Part shown: piece by piece, positions 47,301 to 60,200 of the stretch
Position numbering within the stretch: the stretch's first letter is position 1
Layout: each line of letters opens with the position of its first letter
DNA from: Rallus limicola
Taxonomy: Eukaryota > Chordata > Aves > Gruiformes > Rallidae
Reading direction: 5' to 3'
Length of the DNA stretch: 64,000 nt
NCBI GenBank assembly: GCA_022605955.1
Contig: JAKCOZ010000015.1
Coordinates: 10,111,287 to 10,175,286 of the forward strand
Program-made: the position numbers and the translations under genes
Notes under the pieces: generated by a model
Told to the model about the DNA's origin: nothing
Database searches by the model: none
Seen by the model: only the letters and a program-made list of their open reading frames with translations

Positions 47301-48627
47301 CAGTGTCCTCAAGCTCACCCATTTTGAAAATCTAGGTCAGCAATGTTTGCTTAAAACATTCCACTCTTCTAAAACCATGTTCACTTGACTGTTAAGGACA
47401 TAACACAAAAAGGTGCTGGCATCCCTAAACTTAGCATGTTTAATGTAATACCATATTTTCATGTGAATAAACCATTCTTACATTTTCTCCTGACCTGTTT
47501 TCCCTATTCAGTTTCCTTGGTTAAGCAATGGGCATTTAGTTTTATCATCCAGTTCCTTATCTTCATCAAACATTTACACTGGCCATCATAATCTGACTTT
47601 CGGGTAGCATTCAAATAACCTGCTATGATCTCGACGAGTGCAGGAGATATTAGTTATTTCATCCATTATAATCTCATTTAGAGGATCTACAGGAACAGAA
47701 AGACTGAATTTGTCTTTCACATGCACAATCTCAACTTGAACAACACACAGGCTGAAGCACAGAAATGAGACCAACATTGAAACTCTGAAATTAAGTTTGC
47801 TTACAGCTGATGCTGACTGATCTCAGCCACCAACTACAAGTAGCAAATGCTGATCTGTTGAAACGTAATGGATCATGCTACAGTAAATGACTTAATTCCA
47901 TGCAGTGGGTTTCCTTGGTGAGAATCACAGTTCTTCTGAGGAGAAGAAAGAGCCATACCAAGTGTTAGTGCTAAAATATGCTGTCAAGTATGTAAGGTTA
48001 TGGAAGGCTGCCTCAAAAAACTGCTGTGGAGAGAACAGCACTGATGATTTGATAGTTATTTCCTTTGCTAATTGAAAGCAGATGTAATCATTTGCAATCA
48101 AACACCTTTTAAGATGCCACTATATCACCACTGAAGATACACCTGCGAGCTTGGGTATCTCGATCTGATCTCCACTACTTATCTCTACAATTTATGCTGA
48201 CTGGGCCATCAGTGCTTTGGATAGCTGATTGATGACCTGTTCCCATTAAAAGGGTAAGATCCTGTGTAACAGAGAGCTTTGCTTTTCCTGACCACAGTTG
48301 ATGGTGATGGGATTTCAGCTGTTCATGACAAGCAAGAAACAAAGGTTAAAAAAATACCTATAACCTTATGACTTCCTAAGAAAGCAAGGTGCACATGATG
48401 ACAGCTTACAAAAACAATCTGCTGTCCTAGCCAAACACTCAAGCAAATCATACTAAGGTCCTTGTGTTATTAAATAGAAAATCTGAAGTAAATCAAGGAT
48501 TTTTCTGTCCAACGCCATTTACTTGTCTGCCTAAACCCCTACTTAATGTGTTGGTTTAAGAACAATGTGCAGCCAGGACAGTTTGAACAACTTAATTTGA
48601 AGCAGAACAGCAGCTCCCAAAAACACT

Positions 48628-48662
48628 TTGGTGTAATCCAATTACACTAATTAAAATAATTA
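48628..48662. promoter_or_regulatory. Homeodomain-site cluster with a P3-type dimer site
   Basis: TAATCCAATTA (48634-48644) fits the paired-class homeodomain dimer consensus TAAT-YNR-ATTA. Two TAATTA words follow within 20 bp (48648-48653 and 48657-48662). The dimer site lies inside an inverted repeat GTGTAAT-CCA-ATTACAC (48631-48647). This is a plausible enhancer fragment by motif content alone; AT-rich sequence produces TAAT words readily. Confidence 0.3.
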
Positions 48663-49084
48663 TTTCCACTTAGCTTGTTACTGAACTGCTTGCCTGGCAC
48701 ATCTAGAGTCAGCTTATACAAAGGTCAGGTGCAGCCTCTCCAAAATCAAGGAAGGACAACCCCCCTCCACAAGCTGTGTTGCAGGCTACAAGTCTCTAGA
48801 TGTTGTTGGTAGTTAGGTTTTGCTCAAGTATGCACATTAACAACAGGCAGGTGGAGAGCCTCTGACTTGTTTCATCTTGTCTATGCACATCATGCTTTCC
48901 CCCTCAGCTCTTAACTCCTCAGTCATGCTGCAAACTGAATTCCCAGCCTGGGAAGTCTTCTCCAATGGTAAGTTAGGAAACAAGATGTGTTGAAACCTCT
49001 ACAATTAATTTCCCTGCAATGGGTACTTTGTGGTGCTAGTTCTAGAATGAGAATTGTAAGGCAGACAGCTTGCCCTCTAAATTT

Positions 49085-49110
49085 GCATAAGTAGCATCTG
49101 CTACTTATGC
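49085..49110. repeat. Perfect hairpin, 11-bp arms and 4-nt loop
   Basis: GCATAAGTAGC (49085-49095) and GCTACTTATGC (49100-49110) are exact reverse complements around an ATCT loop. An 11-bp perfect stem with so short a loop is expected well under once by chance in 64 kb. It is too short for a microRNA precursor and has no T-rich tail like a Pol III terminator. Confidence 0.75.
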
Positions 49111-50142
49111 CTACATCTTCTGCAGAATCTCTGGAGGAAAAAGCCATCCATTTTAGAGGAGAAACAGAGTCATAACTGTCAAATTTATTTGCTATTTTTT
49201 TTCAGTGGGCCTAAAGGAAAGTTTCCTTCAACTCACTCCATGTTGCCAGTATAGCTTTGTCACCATCACTTTTTTTTCCTAGCATGCCTGTCTGCTGCCA
49301 AATCCCTCTCTCGACACAACCACAGAATAAAAAAATCCTTTGCTTCCCTCTGACCCTACACTGGCTTTCTTAACTACAACCTTCTACAAAGAAGCACAGA
49401 AAGCAGTCCTCAGTCATTCCCTCTGCATGACCATATAATCCAGCCTGATTTTTTCATTATTTTTTCCTTTCATCAGCACTGTAGACCTCTGATTTTTATC
49501 TTAAATAATGTCTCTAACTGGCTACCTCAGCAAGGCCCTAGGTCTTTCATAAGGCCACTGTTCCTCCTCCCCACACAAGGCAGCACACCCTTTTTCCCCT
49601 TTGCTCACATGGCACCATGGGATTGCTGCCTCACCATCTGCATTTGGCTGAAGTAGGTGTAAACAAAACTGGATGTTTGGAGCTCCCAGAACAACGGAGA
49701 TTTTGGTACAGCAGATGCTTCTGTAAAGGAACCTGGTGGCTGCAAGAACTGGGGCACCAGGGCTTCTCTCGCTGACCTCATGTTCTCACTGCTCTCACCT
49801 ATATCAAATCAAAAGTCAAGGCCACAATATGCATCCTATCAACAACTCCCCAGGTCTTGAATTTTTACATCTTACTAACATCTAAGTCTTTATGCTGCCC
49901 GTGTGAGATAATCTTATGTACTTCCTGATGACTACAGTAAGCCTTATCTGTCAGGGTGTCTTCATTCACAAGAAATATGCTCAAACTTCCAGATGAAGAG
50001 CAGACAAGCTTGGATAAGCCACTGTTTTCACTCTTGGGTGAAATTGAAGGAGTTAAAAGCATAAACACAGCAAACCAAATTAATACAGTCAGCCCCATGA
50101 TTATGACGACGATGGGGAGAAAAAAATTGGCCTGTTCAGTAG

Positions 50143-50160
50143 ATCAATAGATCTATTGAT
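50143..50160. repeat. 18-bp perfect palindrome
   Basis: ATCAATAGATCTATTGAT is self-complementary and centred on AGATCT. It is AT-rich, and about 0.2 such palindromes are expected by chance in 64 kb at even base composition. Confidence 0.65.
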
Positions 50161-51869
50161 TTATCTGGGGAGAACATAAATAACAGAACAGGCACCAAGC
50201 ACACGTGGACAGAAAGCAAAGAGTAATTCATCTTCGAATGGCACCTGCTGATTTGCTGAACATATAAAATATGCCCTTGCAATCTATTGATTGTCATGGA
50301 ATTGGATCCAAACACTAGTCTCTTTGCACTGGCACTAGTCTGGCCAATGCTCAAGAAACCAAAATACATGACAAATCCCAGCTAAGAAGCTTTCAGGTTC
50401 CATCTCTTCTGTCACTCAGGGGGTTTTCAGTCCATTCATTTATGTTGCTCCAAAACCTCTGGGTTATCTTTAACTGAGGCTCATGCTTTGATGACAAACT
50501 GCATTCTATCACTCAGATGTCCTACTTCTATCCCAGGAATGCAGCTAGATTAGAGTTTGCATTATCCCAGGGAGATCGAGAGATGCTAATCCAACTCTTG
50601 TGTTACATCTTGGCTGGGCTCCCCACCCTCTTCGCTGACAGCTTTAACAGGCAGGGCCATGAATTTATTGCAGCTTAATCCAAATTTGTCTACATAAGTT
50701 GCCACCTGAGACTAAATGTTTCTGCATTGTCTCACCCGGCTTTAGAACCCTTCACCACACTTTCCAAGAAAGATCTGTATTGATATTAACAGCTTCACAT
50801 TAATGGTTATTGCTACTCATTTGCCTGATCCTCTGCAATAGGCATACATAGCTCCAGGCTCATCCTTTCACTTTCCTCCTGCACACAGATTTAAAGATCT
50901 GAATGAAAGCAGAGAGCATGCTCATTAAATTCAGATACTGAATCTAAATCAAGAGGTGCTGCAAACACCAGGGACAGCAAGGGAAGCACAACTCAAAAGG
51001 CATTCATAGACCTAGGGATTAAATGGAAAAATATCTGAGACCTGTGAAAACACAAACAGAAGTGTTTGGGGAAAAGGGAACAACAGGAAAAATATTTTCA
51101 TAGCAGAATCACTGCAAAATGGTAATGTTAAATGGACTATAGAAAGTCAGATCAAGCTTGGAGTAAAATATGGCATTAATGAAAACAACACGTGTTTAAG
51201 GAAAACCAAAGTTTCCTTGATCAGAGGCAGGACATGTTTCTATATTCAATTTACTCCCAGGATGCTACAGGCCAGAAACACAGCCAAAAAAAAAAGCCAA
51301 AGGGTAAGAGGAAAACCAAAAGTGATTTATATAGAGAGATATAAAAGACTAAATGTGAGTGGCACAGCCAGATGGATGAGGGAGGAACAGAAAGGCTGGC
51401 ATGAGCTTGCAAAGAAAACTACCATGGAAGAAATGAATTTGAAAAAGTTCAGGGGACTCAGCTGGGTGTATGTGTGTGTAATGAGTCAAGTTGGTGGGAG
51501 GGTGAAGGAGGAGAGCCTAGTATTACTGTCCAGAAACTGGTGAAGTCTAGAAATTCCTTGGCCTGAAATCTATACCCCAGAGAAGTAAAACTTATGGGTA
51601 TTAAGTCATGAATGGACTAAAGGGCAATTAAAAGCCCGCCCCAAAATGATTTTATTTTTGGTGCATAAAATTTCAAACTTTAAGCATTAAGGGACAAATC
51701 CTCAGCTAGACTAGACCCCTGCAGCTTCACCAAAGCCTCTGCCAGTTTACATTAGTCAAGATCCTGCATACTTCTCATAATTCATACAGAGTTACAAACT
51801 GTAATTTACCCTACCTTCACCCAGCAGAGTTCCCTTGCCTTTTATATTTGTTACTCAAAGCATGTTATA

Positions 51870-51915
51870 GGAATACAGAGTTGTAAGGGACTTCTGGGTT
51901 TTCCAGCCCTGTCTG
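51870..51915 (-). mobile_element. Possible diverged CR1 LINE 3'-end fragment
   Basis: GAATACAGAGTTGTAAGGGACTTC (read in two parts: 51871-51880 and 51881-51894) and the following CTGG...TTCCAGCCC resemble the antisense of CR1 3' ends (AGAAT...GGTTGGAAGGGACCTCTGG...CCAGTCCAAC). It would be inserted in minus orientation. The match is short and interrupted, and no CR1 body is visible. Confidence 0.3.
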
Positions 51916-54900
51916 TTGCTACTACAGTGAGTGATATCCACTCCAGCTGACAAACTGTAAAGTGACCTCTGTTGCTCACTCCCACTGCTCTTTGTAAAAA
52001 AAAAAAAAGTCCCCACTACAACTCATGAGAGGGTTAGAAAAATCTGATTTTATGCCTAAAATAATTAAATCACATTTAAAAGCTCCATCTTTCCTTTGCT
52101 AACAAGGTTCTTCTCCTACCCTGACATTTACTTCTACATGGTGGAAGAGAGGCAAGTTACAGCTGATATTAACTCCTCCATTTACAGCTAATAAATTGGA
52201 GGTAAGGGGAATTTTGCTAAAGAACAAAACACATTACTGCAGGGCTTTTCCACATCATTTCTGAAGGCAAAAATGAACCACCTTTCACCAGGTCAGAATG
52301 CCATCCTTCACACCAAGTGGTCCCTAACTTTCTCTGGGTTTGTCAAAAGGTTTTTCACAGGGTTAATGATTTTTGAGAAGTTCTGGAAAGCATTAGCAGA
52401 GAGACAGCAATGCAGAACTAAGTTCATGCCTACAGGAGTCAGAAGCCCCATGAGACTGGCCTGGCACAACTGTCCCAGGAAAAGGGCATTCACTCACCCC
52501 AGACAAGGAAAAAAAAAATTAAAAAAAATCAGACCTTGGCATATGAAAGGTAATTGAAATTTTCTTAGAAGAAATATTTTATTTTATATGCGAAAAATGC
52601 ATGGATCAATAAAAACTTCATATGGCAGGGCAGAAATTGACGGTTGACTCTGGTTACATCTGCAGAGCAAACGTACCCTTTGACATTGCATCCTACAATG
52701 TATGAGGAAGGGCTACCGAAGCCCTTCCAATTATCTTCAACAACCCAGTTTCAATGATACTATCTAAACAGGTATTACACAAGATAGTAGAAATCCAACA
52801 GACTTGTGGGGAATGATAACAGAAGATTGATTGATATATCTGGAAAAGCAGACAAGCTTCCAAATGAGTCCTTCAACTCTGAAGCAGAAGCCACTAACTT
52901 AATGCTATGTAGAGGCTAGGGAAGCTGCTCCATTTAAGCTCAGAAATGCACCTTTTCAAAAGGCTTGTGTTCATTTTCTTTTGTAAAGTAACCTTCTGCT
53001 CATTTTAAAGCCTAAGCAGCATCACGCATTCTCCTGCACAGTCTTCCCCTTTGCCCCTCTTCCAAAAGGGCAAATTGTTGTGAAGAACAGAGTTCAGGCT
53101 TTGCTGTTCCTGTCCAACAGCTGAAGATAGGAGAAGCCAAACAGGAGAAGGCTGCTGTGTTAGGAGATGTAGATTAGAGGGGGAAACCAGCATCCTTCTC
53201 AGGTCATTCTAGTTAAAAAAGAACAGAACTGGCTCACGATACTCAATATGCTGCATGTCCATGAATGCCTTGGAAATACTAACTAATCCTCACAAAACCC
53301 GTGGGAATAAGTTACTTAAACTATTCGTACGTATGCAAGCAAACAGCAAGTGTCCAGAGCCTGCCTGTGAGCTTTGTTAGTGATTCAGGAGCTGAAGTAG
53401 TTTGGTCCAATAATGTCTTCTGCTCAAGCCCATTGGGCTTCAGTGTCAGCAGAAAACATGGCCAATACCATGTTGAAGGTTCAAGCATGGACCAACCCTG
53501 TCAGACAAGTCGGGACCTAGAATTTCAGGGAAATTGTGCTGGGATTATGGGAGGAGTACAGTTTTAAAAGAATTGGGATGAGAACCTAAGGAAAAGGTTG
53601 GTCATTTCAGCTCAGCCTTGGAAATTTTGGGGTTGTTCCACGTGTGACTCAAAATTTGAGTGTGTGGTATTCACAGAGACACCAAGGAAATTCTCCATTT
53701 AGAGAATTCTCACCACCAGTCTAAAAGGCATTTTCCCATGAAAGGCATGTCCTCCTTGTGTCTCTAATCCAGGAATTTAATACAGCACTTCAATAACTGA
53801 ATTTACACCCTTAAATTCTGTCTCCTCAGCTTTATTTAATTTCCATGATTACCAAGGAATGAATTCCACTCCTTATTTAAGCAATGAACACAGAGGAATG
53901 GCTTTTTTTTCTTCCTTTTTGATAGAAAAGGCTTTCATTGGCAGCAAGAACCTGGCTAGAATTGTCCTGTTTCCCAGCCTGAACTGTTAGACTGAGGGAT
54001 AACAGCAAGAGAAGTTGTTTAGCCTCCCACCCTACAAAACCCAGTCTCTTGTGGCTAGGAGTGAAGCAGGGCAGCTGGTACAGTGGGGATGGTCCTGTGC
54101 AGCAGAACTGAGGTAAAACCAAAAACTTGACCTATACTAGACTTTCAGCTGAAAATTCAAATATTTTAAAATACATTACCTTAGCGAGGGAAATGATTGC
54201 TCAAGGCAAGGGAGGCACATATAGCAACCTGGCATGGGGATGGGATCCAGGATTCCCAGGATCTGTTCACAGCCTTCATACCAGCTTCCCGTATAGCTGC
54301 AGGCTAGCAATCGTTCCACAACTTGTCCCTCAGTTTCGTCTTCTTTCTAGGGTGCTGTAGAACTTAAATGCAGGACTTCACACAGGATATGTTCCTTCAG
54401 TTCATCATGCTGGGTGCAATGAACCAGCTTGCTGCTTTGACATCATAGGCTGAATGTGACTGAATTGCTCCATGCCTTGGTTTTCCACCAACATAAAGAG
54501 AATATTCATGTGCTTTGAGATCTTGGATGGAAAAGAGATGCAAACACAAGAGTGCTGCTCTTCTATTGAGAAGAAGAGACAGGTTAAACTTTACCCTTTG
54601 GTTCCCCACTCCATTGGGATTGCCATGAAAACAAAGATGACAGGCTGGGCCCCATTATTCTATTAAGACTCAAATTTATCAAGGAACTGGAAAATTACGA
54701 GGAGCCTTAAGTCTAACCTCTGCTCAGAGGAAAACATGCATAATTCTTGCCCCATAGCTAAATTTGAGTGAATTATCAAATGCCAGGCCAATAAGAGATG
54801 TCCAGTGCAAACCTTATCTGTCCTAGATGCATGTATCTGCTTACAATATCCTTTGTTAGTTAAACAGAATCATTGTTGCTAAGAAGTTAATGTTGTTTAA

Positions 54901-57191
54901 AATTCACTGGCTAACACACAGAACCCTTTCCTGAGTTTCCCCAAACATGTTCCTTCTCTATTCTCTTACTTTCTTCCCCCTTTTACTCCTTTCTTTCTGA
55001 CTCAGCTATGGCTGAAGTTTTCTTTAGGTGAGCTTGCTTGCAGGGTGATACAAACATTGAGGCAAGCATTTCAGCTGACACAGTGAAGGGTAAATAGCCA
55101 TTCGGAACAGAGCAAGCAATTAATCTGAAGAGCAGAACATAACCGAAAAAAATTGCTCACGCATTAAACAGGAACCTATTTGCTCTATCTCCTGCCAGCT
55201 TACCTATATCCCTAACACATTTGTAGCCTTTTAAACCTGGGTTGCCAGTACCCTAAATTCCTTTGTCCAAGTAGTGAGTTACTGTGGAATAAAGCCCAGC
55301 TATCACATTCCAATGTCCCTATCAATAAGGACAGGGCAATGGCTCCTATGATGTGTTTTTTAATTTGATCATCTTTTCTAGTGCTGGGGCAGTACATGGC
55401 ACAAATATCCACACAGACATGAAAATAAAAGAGAAACACTTCATTACCAGAGCAATAACAGTCAAGATGCCAGATGTAAAACATGTCCCTGGCAGAAGGA
55501 TATCACTACACTGCAAGAGCAGAGCACCGCTGATGTCCATCTGGTGATATCAAAGCCATATTTCATATTGATCTGCTAAAAAACATCCCATCTTCTCCCT
55601 ACGTTTTCATGCCTTGCAGCACTGTAAGACCTGCCTTTAAAAATACACTTCTGACAGGATAATTCTACCTGCCCTGTAGGTACCTGCCAACAGGACTCTG
55701 CCCACCCAAGAGATGACCGCTTCATATCTCTGACTGATGTAGCATACACCAGCAGAAATCCAGAGTCAACTGGTTTGTAAGCCACCATATCCCTCCAGGA
55801 TCCTTGGCTGTAGCTATCTTGCAGAAAGCTACAGAGGATAAATGAGATCAAGGTGAACTCCGTGCCACTATAACTAGACAAACTGAGCATCTTTACAAGA
55901 GGCTGCAGCTTAGGCAGGCACACATACACTGAGGGTATGTAGGTGAGAGGTGCTTAAATAGCCCAAGAACATCCTTCTGATTTCACAAAGGTGGCATTGG
56001 TAAGGCACTTTTTACAGCACATGTTTCCCTATCAAGATAAACATCTCAAATATGAGGCTTTCACTCACGACTAATTTTTCTAGCCTAAGGATTGGTGAAA
56101 AACATTTTTGACAGTCTGAAAAATGAAGTCTCTCATTTTACTCACAAAACAGGCAGAGAATTGGAGGCAGCATGACCAAGGATCAGCCTGAGTCTATGAC
56201 AGACCTTTAAAGGGTTTAACTCCAACAGGCTGGCAGTGAGAAACCACTTAAGCCACAAGCAGTCCCAGTAGCCATACAAACAGCAAACTCCTCTTCAACA
56301 AGCACAAGGGGACAAACCCCAACTAACACTTGTGGTCCATCCACAAATTCACTGCCAATCTCTGCTGGCATGAAGAAGGCCTCATTATGATGATAATGTT
56401 CAGATCTAAATGTATATGTACCACTGCTTGGCTGTGTTCAAGTGGGCTGTGTCTCTGCACTGAATGCATCTGACACTAGTTGCTAACTCAAAGCAGAAAG
56501 GTATGATTGTCAGAATTAAAATAGAATCAAGTGTGTTGACAGGTTTTTTCTTGCAAAAGAACTTTAAAATCTGGCTGTCTGGGTGCTCCTGAAATAGCAT
56601 TTCACAGAGATTTTTTAAAAACTGCAACGTAGTAGTGAAGATGCATCATTGCCCCACACTGGGCAGAATTAGAGACTTTCATTGCATGCCATTAACCGCT
56701 AAAGGAAGAGAGCTCGTTGTGACTCATGCTGGCTGAGGTGGAAGTGATCTGAGGTTTCAGAGCACGAGGAATTCATCTGCTGCACAACTGTCTGCTATGA
56801 AATCTCACTGTGATACAAGGCACAAACAAATTATGACGCTCCCACATAACCCTGTTGGTTTTTTTGGTTTTTTTTTTTTTTAAAGTGTATCAATACTGAG
56901 AAAGTTCTCAAATCAAGTGTGAAGAGCTAGATGGAAGAACACATTCCTTTTCATACCAAGGAAGATCAGACAACAAAATCAGATTAAATGATTAAACAGA
57001 ACAGTTCCAAGCCCAAGAAAAGTGATGCCAAGATCAAAAAAAGATATCTTATCTCAGAAATACCCCTTATCCTCCCAGTTAGATACAATCACATAACTAA
57101 AAAGACTAAAATCCATTAAAAAAAGTAGAGCACAGCACCTAGATATAAATTGGGGAAGGAGTATTCCCTCCTGCCTTGGACACATCTCATA
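51916..57191. other. Non-coding stretch, nothing recognised besides a CR1-like scrap
   Basis: Unique-looking sequence with A13 (51996-52008) and T14 (56868-56881). Open frames reach 117 codons (55576-55929, minus) but show no recognisable domain, and overlapping frames occur on both strands. A CR1-like fragment is listed at 54681-54730. Confidence 0.55.
54681..54730 (-). mobile_element. Possible diverged CR1 LINE 3'-end fragment
   Basis: GGAACTGGAAAATTACGAGGA followed by GCCTTAAGTCTAACCTC and TGCTCAGAGG resembles the antisense CR1 3'-UTR order TTGGAAAAGACCT...ATCATCAAGTCCAACCTC...GCTCAGAGC. The orientation is the same as for the scrap at 51870-51915. The fragment is about 50 bp and degraded, so the call is tentative. 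Confidence 0.35.
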
Positions 57192-57213
57192 ATGATCATC
57201 AATTGATGATCAT
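57192..57213. repeat. 22-bp perfect palindrome
   Basis: The left half ATGATCATCAA (57192-57202) is the exact reverse complement of the right half TTGATGATCAT (57203-57213), with no spacer. This is the longest perfect spacer-free palindrome seen in the window, with about 0.015 expected by chance at even base composition. It contains two TGATCA cores. No known element is bounded by it. Confidence 0.8.
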
Positions 57214-60200
57214 AATATGACCAATTGGGATATCCTTGCCCAAAGCTGCAGAGCCCTCTCACTGGAACCAGAAACCAAGATAAAGCTCCCAGGAACTAAG
57301 GACTGTCACAAACCTCCCAGCTTGCTAATCCAAACCACAACTCTTCCAACAGCTTTCACAGCCATAAGCACAGAATATTATTGAAGTAGACCTCACATGC
57401 ACACATCTAAACTCTTACAGCAACAGGACACTTCATGGCACAGACAACCCATCCCTGGAAGGAGCACAAACTGAGAGTGGGTGACACGTGACAGACAGAC
57501 ATCACCGCAAGGCACAGTGGTATGCTGGTGTTTGGGGCAGAGGGAGTGGCCCAGCAGGTTCCAACTCCCAGGCCAGGGCGGTACATAGCTCCATGAACCT
57601 CTCATGAACCCAGACTACAAGTTTTCCTTTACAAATCCCTTCCTGCCTTACTTCCTCGTACGCTGCATTCATCTATCTCCTCTCTGCATGTAGGTTCATC
57701 TGCCACAGACCCCTCCATGCCCATCTAGTCTAGTTTTACAGCCAGCCACCAAGTTTCCCCTTTTGTCCACTTCAGCTTTTATAAGCTCCTACCTACCTAC
57801 TATTTTAGACTATACATAGCAACATGATCAGGAAAATAGAAACAACGAGTTTGGGGATGATTTCCCTCCCTCCCATCTTTGTTTGGTTTTCTGGAACCAC
57901 TTCATCCCAAACATTTGTAAATAGTGCCTGGAGTTACATTCCAAGTTCCAGCAGTAAACACTAAACTAACTAATATATATATAGAGAAGAATCCCTGTCC
58001 CTCCAATGTATCCAGGCAACCCTGCGATACACAGTTAAAGCACAGCTATTTGTTCAAAAAGTGTTTTCACAGCTATTTCCTCTTCCCACCCCCCCCAACT
58101 TTTCAACTTGACACTATTTGTATTTATCTTCTGGAGTTTCAGTTCCCTTTTTAAAACCTTTACAACAGCTCATTTTGAAAGTGACAGAACACAGGCATTT
58201 ACCTTATAACAGAGCTTGTTTTAGTTTAAGAAAGAAAGAAAAAGAGCAGAAGTTTCACAGGAACACCTGAATATTATTCCTCTTAACAGGCTGGGATACT
58301 TCTGGAAACAAGATCACTTCCAAATGCTAAGGAAACCTTAACAAGAAATACTACAGAAGGCAAAAACATTTACACAAACATTAAAGCAAGCTGAAAATGT
58401 TTTGCTACATCCTAGCTAATGCCAGTTGAAGTTTTCAGAATAAAGTAAGTTCCCTCAAAGAACATAGGTCACACCAAACTAAAATTTATCCAAAGGAAAA
58501 TATCAATTTTTATTAAATTTTCCAATTCACAGCACTTTGGAGTAGAGCCAACATCTCAATAGGAAGTGTTTTTCATTTCAAAATGTCAATTCAAAATGAA
58601 AACTGTTACTTTGACATATTGGCCACCTTTGTATTTGCTAGGCAATGCTGATATATTTTATGTTGACATTTCTTATTTGAAAACCTCTTTAGAATACTTT
58701 TCTACTATATGGTTCAAAATTTCAACTTTTGCTTCCTGTTCTGATTAGAAACCATTTTTTCTACTAATAAAGCTTTCTGTTGGGCTAAAGTCTCTGCTGA
58801 ATGTACCCTGCTTTCAGTGTCATTCTTTTCTTGCGAAGTGCTCTACAGTACAGAGCTTTTTCCTTTTTTATTTTTTAAACTTAGTAACAGTCAACTAAAT
58901 AGCATTCATTAGAGAAAAGAGAGACACATTTATTATTTTTAGCCTCTGGGGTGAGGGTAGATGGAGAGAGAAATGAGGAAAAATCTCCAGAGATGCCACA
59001 ACAGATTGTGGCAATAGCATTCTTGTGCCCTTTCTGCAACTTTCCAACTTTCTTCATGCGTCCTCCAAGCTAAACAGTGGGTAACACCGAAGTTACAAAA
59101 TCAACTCTTACTTCCTCTACAGAAGCGAAACCTACTTCCTAAATGATAGCTTTTGCCTTTACAGAATTTGCAGATCTGGGGTCATGCAGATAAACTAGAA
59201 AAAACCCAGCCTGTGACACAAGGAAGAGCTGGAAATCAATTTACTGCATTTATCAAGTACAGAGTAGTTTACACATCTCAAGCATCCAGAACAAACATAC
59301 ATTGCCTCTTCCAGGCAACTCTGCTTCCAGCAAAATGTCTTTCCGAGTGCTTTTTGGGTTTTTTTTCCCCCCTCAATTTTCCAAAAAGGAAGCAATGGGT
59401 GCAAGGGCAGATGCTGATTTAGTAAATGCACAGACTCTTATTGGGCAAGCTGCTTTTCCTGAAGTTGTTTATGCTGAGAGTCAACTTCAAGCAGCTGAGG
59501 TCAGCAAGGGAATCTAGTTTACGGTTTGGCCTCAGAGTTTCTGTGCAATTTGTTTTCCAAGTCCTGGTGTTCAGAGGAAACTATCTTCACAGCCACAGCA
59601 TTTTTCCTCACCTCAGTACTAAATCTTGGCTTGTTCTTGAACAGGTGAAGATCTTAGATGATTACTTACTGCTCAAGCCTGTCACATGGTATCAGAACAA
59701 AGGCAGCAGGTAAGGCAAACGACATTTCTTCTCATTTTGAAGAAGTCCTGAATTCTAACAGTTTCACAAATAAACCATGGTGGACTCCAGAAAGATTGAT
59801 GGGATTAGTAAAACAAAACTGTTCCATGATATTCATGTCAGTGGTACCTTATAAAAATTAACCCCTAGGTCTTTGATGCTATAACTGTCTAGTCCCAATG
59901 GTAACACAAGAAGAACATCTTTCATTTAAGTTCAATTGTGAAGTGCCAGGGAAATCAAAACAGTGGTACAGTTAATGAAAATGCAAGGAAGATGCTGTTA
60001 CAACACATCAATTTTCAAGGCCCTGAATACAGCAATGATAAAAGCCCTAAAAAGCAGTAAGAACCACCATAATTGTGAGTAGATCTTATTTTCCTATTAT
60101 TTCCAATTTAAAAAGCCACTCCAAATAAAAGGAAAGCATTTCTAACAAATGAGTTTCCAAAAAAATCTCTGAAAGATGTCAATGGCTGTGCAGCTACCAC

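Larger units (their letters stand above)
40438..47585. other. Non-coding stretch with homopolymers and a minisatellite-like repeat
   Basis: No gene recognised. It contains the 14-bp three-copy repeat (40811-40852), A22 (41360-41381), a (CTCC)n patch (42847-42860) and T13 (45156-45168). The longest open frame (42598-42945, plus, 115 codons) has no recognisable domain or splice context. Confidence 0.55.
47586..51869. other. Mostly non-coding stretch with two unconfirmed minus-strand frames
   Basis: No gene can be confirmed. A minus-strand open frame at 47586-47823 contains a segment bounded by splice-like sites (47751 down to 47620). Another minus-strand frame at 49865-50132 encodes a long hydrophobic segment; both are discussed as findings. 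Other content is the homeodomain-site cluster at 48628-48662, the hairpin at 49085-49110 and an 18-bp palindrome at 50143-50160. Confidence 0.5.

Noticed and set aside
51217..51543. 108-codon plus-strand frame rich in K and R
   Set aside because: Composition reflects a purine-rich plus strand; no domain or repeat-encoded protein recognised.
55576..55929. 117-codon minus-strand frame
   Set aside because: No recognisable domain, and no splice-site or promoter context was noted; consistent with a chance frame.
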